Source of the DNA: Sphingomonas citri
GTDB taxonomy: Bacteria; Pseudomonadota; Alphaproteobacteria; Sphingomonadales; Sphingomonadaceae
Length of the DNA stretch: 64,000 nt
Reading direction: 5' to 3'
Assembly: GCF_019429485.1 (NCBI RefSeq)
Contig: NZ_JAHXZN010000006.1
Span: forward strand, 124,001-188,000
This document shows, one piece after another, positions 54,815 through 64,000 of this stretch (the first letter of the stretch is position 1; each line of letters starts with the position of its first letter). The notes under the pieces are model-generated. The model did not search any database. It saw nothing but the letters and a program-made list of their open reading frames with translations, and was not told the DNA's origin. The position numbers and the translations under genes are program-made.

Positions 54815-54895
54815 CGTGCTCCTGCGCACGCAGGAGCCCAGAGTCATAAGCGATACCGTCCGTGATCCTGGGCTCCGGCGTCCGCCGGAGCACGG
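54815..54895. repeat. Palindromic element E, copy 5
   Basis: Left hairpin GTGCTCCTGCGCACGCAGGA, then GCCCAGAGTC; right hairpin CTCCGGCGTCCGCCGGAG with a GCACGG end, nearly identical to the solo hairpin after katG. It ends two bases before the amidohydrolase stop codon. Confidence 0.8.
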
Positions 54896-54896
54896 A

Positions 54897-56258
54897 TCAA
54901 CGCTGCGGGGGTGCACCGCTCCGCTCACCCCCCTTCGCCACCACCCCGCGGTGCATGACGAAGTCGACCGCCTCCAGACGCCGCACGTCGTCGAGCGGCG
55001 AGCCGGTGACCGCGATCAGATCGGCGCGCTTGCCCGGTGCGATCACGCCCAGGTCGTCGCGGCCGAGCAGGTCGGCGGCCGCGACGGTGGCGCTGCGGAT
55101 CGCCTGCGCCGGGGTCATGCCGAGGTCGACGAGGTGCGCGAACTCGGTCGCATTGTCGCCGTGGCGCGACACGCCGCTGTCCGTGCCGAAGGCGAACTTC
55201 ACCCCCGCCGCCCAGGCCTTCTTGTGGTTGGCGTGGAGCGCCGCCGCGGCCGCCTCGGCCTTCGGGATGGTGGCGGGCGGCAGCGCCCCGGCGCGCGCCT
55301 GCGCGAGCGCGGCGAGCGGGGCGATCTCGGTCGGTACCAGATAGGCATTATGCGCCTTGAACAGCCGGATCGTCTCGTCGTCGAGATAGCTGGCGTGCTC
55401 GACCGAGTCGACGCCTGCCTCGAGCGCCGCTTTGGTGCCTTCGGCGGCGTGGCTGTGCGCCGTGGCCTTGCGACCGAGCGCGTGCGCGGTCTCGACGATG
55501 GCGCGCATCTCCTCGGGCGTCATCGCGCGACCGAGGCCACCGGCGACGTTCGACAGCACGCCGCCGGTCGCGGCGAACTTGATCACCTGCGCGCCCAGCC
55601 CGACCTGCGCGCGCACCGCGCGGCGGCAGTCGTCCGGCCCGTCGCAGACGTTGATCTGGTGCGCGTGGACCGCGTCGGCCCATTCCTCGGCGAGGCCGTT
55701 GCCGCCGTCCCCGTGCCCGCCGGTGACCGAGATCATCGAGCCGGCGTTGACGATCGTCGGCCCTGAGACGTCGCCGCGCTCGACCGCGTCGCGCAGCGCG
55801 CGGATGCCGCGCGGGTCGCCGCCGAGGTCGCGCACGGTGGTGAAGCCCGCCTCGAGCGTGCGGCGCGCGTTGACCACCGCCGTCATCAGGTCGTCGGCCG
55901 AATCGGTATTGAGCCGGGTGAGCCGCTCGCGCAGCGGGTCGCCGCCGATTCCCCAGAGGTGGACGTGCATGTCGATCAGCCCGGGCAGGACGAACTCACG
56001 CGACAGGTCGACCAGGCGCGCGCCCGCGGGCGGCGGGACGAGCCCGTCGCGCACCTCGGCGATCACGCCGTCGCGCACGATCACGGTGCTGGGGCCGCGC
56101 GGGCGCTCGCCGGGGCGGTCGAGCAGCTGGCCGGCGTGGACGTAGACCAGCGCGGGCGCCGACGCGGGCGTGGCGGACGCCGCGGCGGGTGCCGGTTGTT
56201 GCGCACTGGCCCCCGCGGCGAGCGCGAGTGCGAGCGTGACGGCGAGTGTTCTCAGCAT
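54897..56258 (-). CDS. Secreted metal-dependent amidohydrolase (prolidase-like)
   Basis: A protein of 453 residues with a signal peptide (MLRTLAVTLALALAAGASAQ). The amidohydrolase barrel has the metal site HVH in LPGLIDMHVHLWGIG, the bridging Lys in GAQVIKFAATGGVL, His ligands in KATAHSHAAEGTKAAL and VDSVEHASYLDD, and the Asp in FAFGTDSGVSRHGDN. A final small beta domain carries PGKRADLIAVTGSPLDD. This is the pattern of Xaa-Pro dipeptidase-like periplasmic amidohydrolases. The substrate is inferred from the neighbouring peptidase genes only. Confidence 0.9.
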   Translation of the reverse strand: MLRTLAVTLALALAAGASAQQPAPAAASATPASAPALVYVHAGQLLDRPGERPRGPSTVIVRDGVIAEVRDGLVPPPAGARLVDLSREFVLPGLIDMHVHLWGIGGDPLRERLTRLNTDSADDLMTAVVNARRTLEAGFTTVRDLGGDPRGIRALRDAVERGDVSGPTIVNAGSMISVTGGHGDGGNGLAEEWADAVHAHQINVCDGPDDCRRAVRAQVGLGAQVIKFAATGGVLSNVAGGLGRAMTPEEMRAIVETAHALGRKATAHSHAAEGTKAALEAGVDSVEHASYLDDETIRLFKAHNAYLVPTEIAPLAALAQARAGALPPATIPKAEAAAAALHANHKKAWAAGVKFAFGTDSGVSRHGDNATEFAHLVDLGMTPAQAIRSATVAAADLLGRDDLGVIAPGKRADLIAVTGSPLDDVRRLEAVDFVMHRGVVAKGGERSGAPPQR

Positions 56259-56412
56259 GTTGCCCCCTGTTGTTGTGGGGCAAGGCTAGGCTGCGGCGCG
56301 GCGTTCGTCACGGGGGTGGTTTGAGTGAGGGAGGCGACGCCTGATCCGCGCCCGCCTTGTCATGCCCCGCCCCCACTTCCTCGTCACCGTCCTCTCGATC
56401 CCCACACCGGCA

Positions 56413-56510
56413 TCGTCATCCCCGCGGAGGCGGGAATCCAGACACGCCGACGCTCGTGCAAGAGCCGGCACGTCAGCGCCTATGGATCCCCACTCTCGCG
56501 GGGATGACGA
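56413..56510. repeat. 98 bp palindromic element D, copy 2
   Basis: Ends TCGTCATCCCCGCGGAGGCG and TCTCGCGGGGATGACGA; inner GGGAATCCAGACACGC and ATGGATCCCC. 98 bp, like copy 1. It lies in the 411 bp gap 56259-56669. Confidence 0.8.
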
Positions 56511-56519
56511 TGCGGGTGT

Positions 56520-56592
56520 GGGGGGGCGGAAGGGCAGAGAGGCAGGGCGGAGAGGCAAGGGCGGGAGGGACAGGAGGAGAGGTACAGGACGC
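56520..56592 (+). other. Polypurine tract
   Basis: About 70 bases almost without T and with few C, made of loosely repeated GGCAGRG/GGCGGRG units. The remainder of the 411 bp gap upstream of the agmatine-deiminase stop shows no gene. Confidence 0.5.
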
Positions 56593-56669
56593 TGGGCGAA
56601 GGGCCGCTGGCTTGCTGTCAGCGGCGACACGGCTCCGTGCCATTTCCCCGCGCGCCGCCCGCTCCACTC

Positions 56670-57635
<966 letters not shown>

Positions 57636-57650
57636 GTGGGTCACTCCTGT

Positions 57651-59303
<1,653 letters not shown>

Positions 59304-59422
59304 GGTCGTACTCCGGGGGGATACCGGCGCCTCATGCCAAGCTGGGTCAGCGCTGTCCACGCGGGCCTTGCGGCGCGCGCGGCGCCGGATAGATTTGTGA
59401 CGGGGAAACGGGGGAAGATGAG

Positions 59423-61453
59423 ATGAGGGGGAAGACGGGGGCGGCGCTGTGTGCGCTGCTCGCGGGGCTCGCCGGCCAGGCCGCGATCGCGGCGCCGGCG
59501 GCGACGGACGGCGCGTCGGCTGCACCGGCGGTACCGGCCGCTCCGGCGGCGGGCGACTTGGCCAGCCGCTTCGGTGCGCGCGAGCATGTCGGGCAGGTCA
59601 GCCTGGCGCCCGACGGCGCGCACATCGCCTATATCAGCGCGACGCAGGGGCGCGGTAGCGCGGTGCGGCTGATCGACGTCGCGAAGCAGCGCGAGGAGAT
59701 GGTCGATCTCGGCAACGGCGAGCGACTGACCCCGTCGATGTGCGGCTGGGCCTCCTCCGCGCGGCTGGTCTGCAAGTTCCGCGGCGTCGCCGATTATTAC
59801 GACAAGCAGGTGGGCTATTCGCGGCTGTTCGCCTTCGACGCCGACGGTGGCCACCCGCTGTACCTCGGCCGCAAGAGCCGGCTAGGCGCGACCCGCCTCA
59901 ACCAGTTCGACGGTGACGTGATCGACTGGCGCGCGGGCGACGGCTGGGTGCTGATGCAGCGCGACTTCATCCCCGAGCGGGGTGACGGCTTCAACGCCAG
60001 CTCGGTGTCGCGCGACGGGCTCGGCGTCGAGCTGGTCGACAGCAGCACGGGCAAGGCGCAGCTGATCGAGCGCCCGGTGTCCGACGCCGAGGACTGGCTC
60101 GCGGACGGGCAGGGCCATATCCGCGTCCGCGAGACGATGCCGCGGCGCGAGGACGGCGAGCTCAAGGGCGACACCGTCTACAGCTACCGCCCGACCGGCC
60201 AGGACGCGTGGAAGCCGTTCAGCACCTCGCGCCAGGACGGTCCGAGCGTGCTCGAGCCGCTCGCGGTCGACGGCACGCGTGACGTGGCGTTCGCGACCCG
60301 ACGGCTCGACGGGCGGCTCGCGCTGTACAGCGTGGCGCTCGACGGCTCGATGAAGGCGGACCTGGTGTGGAGCAATCCCGAGGTCGATGTCGGCGGGATC
60401 GCGCGGATCGGGCGGCACGGGCGCGTGATCGGCGCCACCTACGTGACCGATCGCCGCCAGACCGACTATTTCGATCCGGAGTACAAGACGCTCGCCGCCA
60501 AGCTGGCGAAGGCGTTGCCGAAGTCGCCGCTGATCGGCCTGGTCGGCGCCACCGCGGACGAGAGCCGGCTGCTGGTCTATGCCGGCAGCGACGTCGATCC
60601 CGGCATGTATTACCTCTACACCAAGGCCAAGCGCACGCTCGACCCGCTGATCGCGGCGCGCCCCGAGCTGGAGGGGGTGCCGCTCGGCCAGATGACCTCG
60701 GTCAAGTTCCCCGCGGCGGACGGCACGATGGTGCCCGGCTATCTCACGCTGCCGCCGGGCGGCGCGACCAAGGGGCTGCCCGCGATCGTGATGCCGCACG
60801 GCGGCCCGGCCTATCGCGACGAATGGGGCTTCGACTGGCTCGTCCAGTTCTTCGCCGCCTCGGGCTATGCGGTGCTGCAGCCGCAGTTCCGCGGCTCGAC
60901 CGGCTACGGTGACGCCTGGTTTGCCAACAACGGCTTCCGCTCGTGGGAGCTGGCGATCGGCGACGTCAGCGACGCCGGGCGCTGGCTGGTCAAGCAGGGC
61001 ATCGCCGATCCGGCCAGGCTCGGCATCCTGGGCTGGTCCTACGGCGGCTATGCCGCGTTGCAGAGCAACGTCGTCGACCCCGACCTGTTCAAGGCGGTGG
61101 TGGCGATCGCGCCCGTAACCGACCTGGGCCGCACCAAGCAGGAGAGCGAGGGCTTCAGCAACCACGCCATGGTCGAGCGCCAGATCGGCTCGGGCGAGAA
61201 TATCGGCAAGGGCTCGCCGGCGCGCCACGCCGACCGCTTCAAGGCGCCGGTGCTGCTGTTCCACGGCGACCGCGACCTCAACGTCGGGGTGGGCCAGTCC
61301 AAGCTGATGGACAAACGACTGCGCGGGGCGGGCAAGGCCTCGACGCTGGTGGTGTACGAGGGGCTGGACCACCAGCTCGACGACGACCGCGCGCGCGCCG
61401 AGATGCTGCGCAAGAGCGACGGCTTCCTGCGCGCGGCCTTCGCGGGAAAGTGA
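59423..61453 (+). CDS. S9-family prolyl oligopeptidase/dipeptidyl peptidase
   Basis: A protein of 676 residues. A signal peptide and an Ala/Pro-rich linker (to about residue 45) precede a beta-propeller (50-410) and an alpha/beta-hydrolase domain. The catalytic Ser is in LGILGWSYGGYAALQ near residue 539, the Asp in LFHGDRDLNVGVGQ and the His in YEGLDHQLDDD. PHGGPAYRDEWGFDWLVQFF and QPQFRGSTGYGDAW are typical of S9C-type peptidases. ATG at 59423 with GGGGGAAG upstream. Probably periplasmic peptide breakdown with the M28 enzyme. Confidence 0.93.
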   Translation: MRGKTGAALCALLAGLAGQAAIAAPAATDGASAAPAVPAAPAAGDLASRFGAREHVGQVSLAPDGAHIAYISATQGRGSAVRLIDVAKQREEMVDLGNGERLTPSMCGWASSARLVCKFRGVADYYDKQVGYSRLFAFDADGGHPLYLGRKSRLGATRLNQFDGDVIDWRAGDGWVLMQRDFIPERGDGFNASSVSRDGLGVELVDSSTGKAQLIERPVSDAEDWLADGQGHIRVRETMPRREDGELKGDTVYSYRPTGQDAWKPFSTSRQDGPSVLEPLAVDGTRDVAFATRRLDGRLALYSVALDGSMKADLVWSNPEVDVGGIARIGRHGRVIGATYVTDRRQTDYFDPEYKTLAAKLAKALPKSPLIGLVGATADESRLLVYAGSDVDPGMYYLYTKAKRTLDPLIAARPELEGVPLGQMTSVKFPAADGTMVPGYLTLPPGGATKGLPAIVMPHGGPAYRDEWGFDWLVQFFAASGYAVLQPQFRGSTGYGDAWFANNGFRSWELAIGDVSDAGRWLVKQGIADPARLGILGWSYGGYAALQSNVVDPDLFKAVVAIAPVTDLGRTKQESEGFSNHAMVERQIGSGENIGKGSPARHADRFKAPVLLFHGDRDLNVGVGQSKLMDKRLRGAGKASTLVVYEGLDHQLDDDRARAEMLRKSDGFLRAAFAGK

Positions 61454-61570
61454 TGGCGGTGGCGGAGCTGCTTGCAGGAGCTTGATTGAGCCTTGCTCCT
61501 GCGTACCCGTATTCGGGGCAGTGACAACCGCAGCCGTTGCTGGGCCCGGCGCTGATAGTGATGCACGACC

Positions 61571-61776
61571 GATCCTCCCCTTGCAGGGGAGGTGGCAGCC
61601 CGCAGGGCTGACGGAGGGGTGTCACCGCTGGTGAGTCCGGCGCCGCTCACCGGCCGGGTCACCCCTCCGTCAGTGCTGGCGCGCTGCCAGTGCGGGCGAG
61701 ATGGTGTCCACCGGACACCATCTTGGCTTGCCGGGGGCAAGCCAAAGCCCGCACTCCCCTTGCAGGGGAGGATATT
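61571..61776. repeat. Composite palindromic element B-like, copy 4
   Basis: A nested structure of about 205 bp. Outer hairpins CCTCCCCTTGCAGGGGAGG and CTCCCCTTGCAGGGGAGG share 17 identical bases. Inside are GGCAGCCCGCAGGGCTG with ACGGAGGGGTG, inverted against CACCCCTCCGTCAGTGCTG, plus two extra perfect hairpins, GGTGTCCACCGGACACC and CTTGGCTTGCCGGGGGCAAG. It fills most of the 344 bp between the S9 peptidase and thiolase genes. Confidence 0.8.
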
Positions 61777-61797
61777 CATTCAGCGACGCCAGCGACC

Positions 61798-62976
61798 TCA
61801 CAGCACCTCGAACAGTCCCGCCGCGCCCATGCCGCCGCCGACGCACATCGTCACCACGACGTACTTGGCGCCGCGACACTTGCCCTCGATCAGCGCGTGG
61901 CCGGTCATGCGCGCGCCCGACATGCCATAGGGATGACCGATCGAGATCGCGCCGCCGTTGACGTTGAGCAGCTCGTTGGGGATGCCCAGTTTGTCGCGGC
62001 AGTAGAGCACCTGCACCGCGAACGCCTCGTTGAGCTCCCACAGGCCGATGTCGTCCATCGTCAGCCCGTTCTTCTCGAGCAGCTTGGGGATCGCATAGAC
62101 CGGGCCGATCCCCATCTCGTCCGGCTTGGTGCCCGCCACCGCCATGCCGACATAGCGGCCGAGCGGGGTGAGCCCGCGCCGCTCGGCGAGCCGCTCCTCC
62201 ATCAGCACGCTGGCGGAGGCGCCGTCGGACAGCTGCGAGGCGTTGCCCGCGGTAACGTGTCGGTCCGGCCCGACCACTGGCTTGAGCGCGCGCAGCCCCT
62301 CGATCGTGGTGTCGGCGCGGTTGCCCTCGTCGCGCGACAGCGTCACCTCCTCGTGGCTGACCTCCTTGGTCTCCTTGTTCACATTGGCCTTGGTGGCGGT
62401 GACCGCGACGATCTCGTCGTCGAACCGGCCCGCCGCCTGCGCCGCCGCGGTGCGCTGCTGCGACTGGAGCCCGTACTGATCCTGCGCCTCGCGATCGATG
62501 CCGTAGCGGTCCGCGACGATCTCGGCGGTCTGGAGCATCGGCATGTAGATGTCATTGTGCATCGCCAGCAGTTCCTTGTCGGGCGCGACGCGCATCTCGG
62601 GAGTCTGGACGAGGCTGATGCTCTCGACCCCGCCGCCGATCGTTACGTCCATCCCGTCGACGACGATCTGCTTGGCCGCGATCGCAATCGCCATCAGCCC
62701 GCTGGCGCATTGGCGGTCGACCGACATGCCGGGCACGCTGGTGGGCAGCCCGGCGCGCAGCAGGCTGGTGCGCGCGATGTTGCTCGCCTGATGCCCCTGC
62801 TGGAGCGCGGCGCCGAGGATCACGTCCTCTATCTCGGCGCGGTCGATTCCGGCGCGCTCGACCGCGGCGGCGATCGCGTGATGCGCGAGTGTGGGCGAGG
62901 GCGTGTTGTTGAACGCGCCGCGATAGGCACGGCCGATCGGCGTGCGGGCGGTGGAGACGATGACGGCGGAGCGCAT
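61798..62976 (-). CDS. Acetyl-CoA C-acyltransferase (thiolase)
   Basis: A thiolase of 392 residues. The acyl-accepting cysteine is C90 in [16 protein letters not shown]; the His/Cys pair is in [17 protein letters not shown] and [17 protein letters not shown] is present in [12 protein letters not shown]. It takes part in fatty-acid beta-oxidation or, in reverse, acetoacetyl-CoA formation; sequence alone does not separate these. AAAGGA precedes the ATG. The MaoC dehydratase gene lies upstream on the same strand but a C element intervenes. Confidence 0.94.
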   Translation of the reverse strand: MRSAVIVSTARTPIGRAYRGAFNNTPSPTLAHHAIAAAVERAGIDRAEIEDVILGAALQQGHQASNIARTSLLRAGLPTSVPGMSVDRQCASGLMAIAIAAKQIVVDGMDVTIGGGVESISLVQTPEMRVAPDKELLAMHNDIYMPMLQTAEIVADRYGIDREAQDQYGLQSQQRTAAAQAAGRFDDEIVAVTATKANVNKETKEVSHEEVTLSRDEGNRADTTIEGLRALKPVVGPDRHVTAGNASQLSDGASASVLMEERLAERRGLTPLGRYVGMAVAGTKPDEMGIGPVYAIPKLLEKNGLTMDDIGLWELNEAFAVQVLYCRDKLGIPNELLNVNGGAISIGHPYGMSGARMTGHALIEGKCRGAKYVVVTMCVGGGMGAAGLFEVL

Positions 62977-63040
62977 GGGCAGGGTCCTTTGGTGAGGGTC
63001 GGAGAGTGGGTGAGGTTCGAGGCAGCCGTTGCACTCACTG

Positions 63041-63138
63041 CCGTCATCCCGGACTTGGTCCGGGATCCACCCGTCCGCGCGCCAAACGGCGGATGAGTAA
63101 GCGGCACGGTGGATCCCGGACCAAGTCCGGGATGACGG
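63041..63138. repeat. 98 bp palindromic element C, copy 6 (most symmetrical)
   Basis: Ends CCGTCATCCCGGACTTGGTC and ACCAAGTCCGGGATGACGG; inner CCGGGATCCAC and GTGGATCCCGG. The two 29-base arms are perfect inverted repeats as far as can be read. It lies between the MaoC and thiolase genes, both on the minus strand. Confidence 0.9.
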
Positions 63139-63162
63139 AAGGGGAGAGGGGAGCGGCGCCCC

Positions 63163-63612
63163 TCACACGAACACCTGCGTGATCCACTCCGCCACCATCG
63201 CGGGCTTGTCGTGCCCCTCGATCTCGACCGTGGTGGCGGTGGTGTACTGATACACCCCGGGCCGCTTCGCGGCGAAGTCGGCCAGCACCGACCGCGCGCG
63301 GACCCGTGACCCGGACGGCACCGGCGCGAGAAAGCGCACCTTGTTGCCCCCGTAATTCACCCCCATCGTCACGCTCTCGAGCCGCGGCGCGTCGGGGGTG
63401 CGCGCCGCCAGCAGCGGCAGCAGCGACAGCGTCAGAAAACCATGCGCGATCGTCCCGCCGAACGGCGTCGCGGCGGCGCGCTCGGGATCGACGTGGATGA
63501 ACTGGTGGTCGCCGGTCGCCTCGGCGAAACGGTCGATCATCGCCTGGGTCACCTCGACCCAGTCGGAGACGCTCTCGCGCCCGACCGCCTGGCTCATCTC
63601 CTCGGCCGTCAC
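63163..63612 (-). CDS. MaoC-type enoyl-CoA hydratase
   Basis: A hot-dog-fold hydratase of 149 residues. The hydratase-2 pattern is present: DRFAEATGDHQFIHVDPERA (catalytic Asp and His) and FGGTIAHGFLTLSLLPLLAA, followed by VNYGGNKVRFLAPVPSGSRV. It acts on (R)-enoyl/3-hydroxyacyl-CoA substrates. The GTG at 63612 is chosen because GGAGGGG lies seven bases upstream; an ATG at 63597 would abut a GAGGAG. Divergent from putA over about 100 bases. Confidence 0.92.
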   Translation of the reverse strand: MTAEEMSQAVGRESVSDWVEVTQAMIDRFAEATGDHQFIHVDPERAAATPFGGTIAHGFLTLSLLPLLAARTPDAPRLESVTMGVNYGGNKVRFLAPVPSGSRVRARSVLADFAAKRPGVYQYTTATTVEIEGHDKPAMVAEWITQVFV

Positions 63613-63710
63613 CGCGATTCCCCTCCGCCATGCGACGCGCTACAGCGCGCGCATCTGTCTAGGCGCGGCGCCGCCGTGCCCGCAAGACACAACGAACCGA
63701 AAGCACGAAG

Positions 63711-64000
63711 ATGGCCGCTGCCGTACCGTCATCCACTCTCGCCCAGCTCCGCGCGCTCCATCGCGCGAGCGAACCCGATGTTCTAAAGCCGCTGCTGGAG
63801 CGCGCCGCGGCGGGCGCCGATTCGCGCGCCCGCATCGTCGACACCGCCTCGGGGCTGCTCGCCGACCTCCGCGCGGCGCAGGCGCGCGGCTGGGTCAACC
63901 AGTTCCTCCAGGAATATCGCCTCAACTCGTCCGAGGGCGTCGCGCTGCTCAGCCTCGCCGAGGCGTTCCTGCGCGTGCCCGACCCCGAGACCGCCGACCT
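63711..64000 (+). CDS. putA: Bifunctional proline dehydrogenase/glutamate-semialdehyde dehydrogenase PutA (5' end)
   Basis: The frame runs off the window after 96 codons. N-terminal LAQLRALHRASEPDVLKPLL and FLQEYRLNSSEGVALLSLAE, then AFLRVPDPETADL, match the arm and alpha domain preceding the PutA proline dehydrogenase barrel. PutA oxidises proline to glutamate. ATG at 63711 is weakly preceded by GAAG. No N-terminal ribbon-helix-helix DNA-binding domain is present, so this PutA would be an enzyme without autogenous repressor function. Confidence 0.88.
   Translation, partial: MAAAVPSSTLAQLRALHRASEPDVLKPLLERAAAGADSRARIVDTASGLLADLRAAQARGWVNQFLQEYRLNSSEGVALLSLAEAFLRVPDPETAD

Noticed and set aside
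54231..54893. A 220-residue version of the GapR frame
   Set aside because: The extra N-terminal part is translated repeat DNA (elements E and F). The ATG at 54497 has a good ribosome site and the family length.

Overview
The window is a GC-rich chromosomal segment of an alphaproteobacterium, most likely Sphingomonas or a close relative. That placement is inferred from the gene content: an Rrf2-type regulator heading a suf operon, MipZ and GapR cell-cycle proteins, a Crp/Fnr regulator, GTG/TTG starts and many ATGA/GTGA stop-start overlaps. No rRNA, tRNA, CRISPR array, prophage or insertion sequence was recognised. About 50 protein genes account for nearly all the coding space. Most of the remaining long open frames are GC-rich shadows.

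Layout. 1-6446: suf iron-sulfur assembly operon (Rrf2 regulator, sufB, an intruding DUF559 nuclease gene, sufC, sufD, sufS, DUF59/sufT, sufA). 6689-7600: YihY/BrkB membrane protein. 7637-18566: glycogen operon glgP-glgB-glgC-glgA-pgm-glgX, with a 39-codon membrane-protein gene running antisense between glgB and glgC. 18556-20477: PilZ protein and a cytoplasmic PAS chemoreceptor. 21941-24477: trehalose operon otsB-GH15-otsA (minus strand). 24811-30889: katG, 3-hydroxyacyl-CoA dehydrogenase, topA. 31237-37675: Sel1 protein, panC, mipZ, a J-domain protein, phosphomannomutase, a Crp/Fnr regulator, murA. 37896-45082: M48 protease and a DctD/DctB-like two-component pair, divergent from an alginate-export-type porin and an MHS-family organic-acid permease. 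45278-54497: quinone oxidoreductase, DUF1192 protein, clpA, a membrane diguanylate cyclase, a 71-residue orphan, acyl-CoA ligase, membrane PilZ protein, gapR. 54897-61453: secreted amidohydrolase, agmatine-deiminase-like enzyme, M28 and S9 peptidases. 61798-64000: thiolase, MaoC dehydratase and the 5' end of putA.

The intergenic DNA is the unusual part. Nearly every larger gap holds one of several families of bipartite palindromic elements, about 24 in all. One family (eight copies at six C-type and two D-type sites) has an almost constant length of 97-98 bp. Another occurs as two inverted pairs in the suf operon: one pair brackets a DUF559 PD-(D/E)XK nuclease gene, the other brackets a 42 bp spacer. 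This filled/empty pairing suggests a repeat-nuclease mobile unit comparable to REP/RAYT systems and is the best candidate for an undescribed system here.

Other leads are a perfect EcfG-type general-stress promoter (GGAAC-N16-CGTT) driving the 39-residue membrane protein inside the glycogen operon, a DctD-like regulator whose AAA+ domain lacks the sigma-54-contacting GAFTGA loop, and stacked hairpins in the clpA leader. All functional assignments come from reading motifs. No database search was run.
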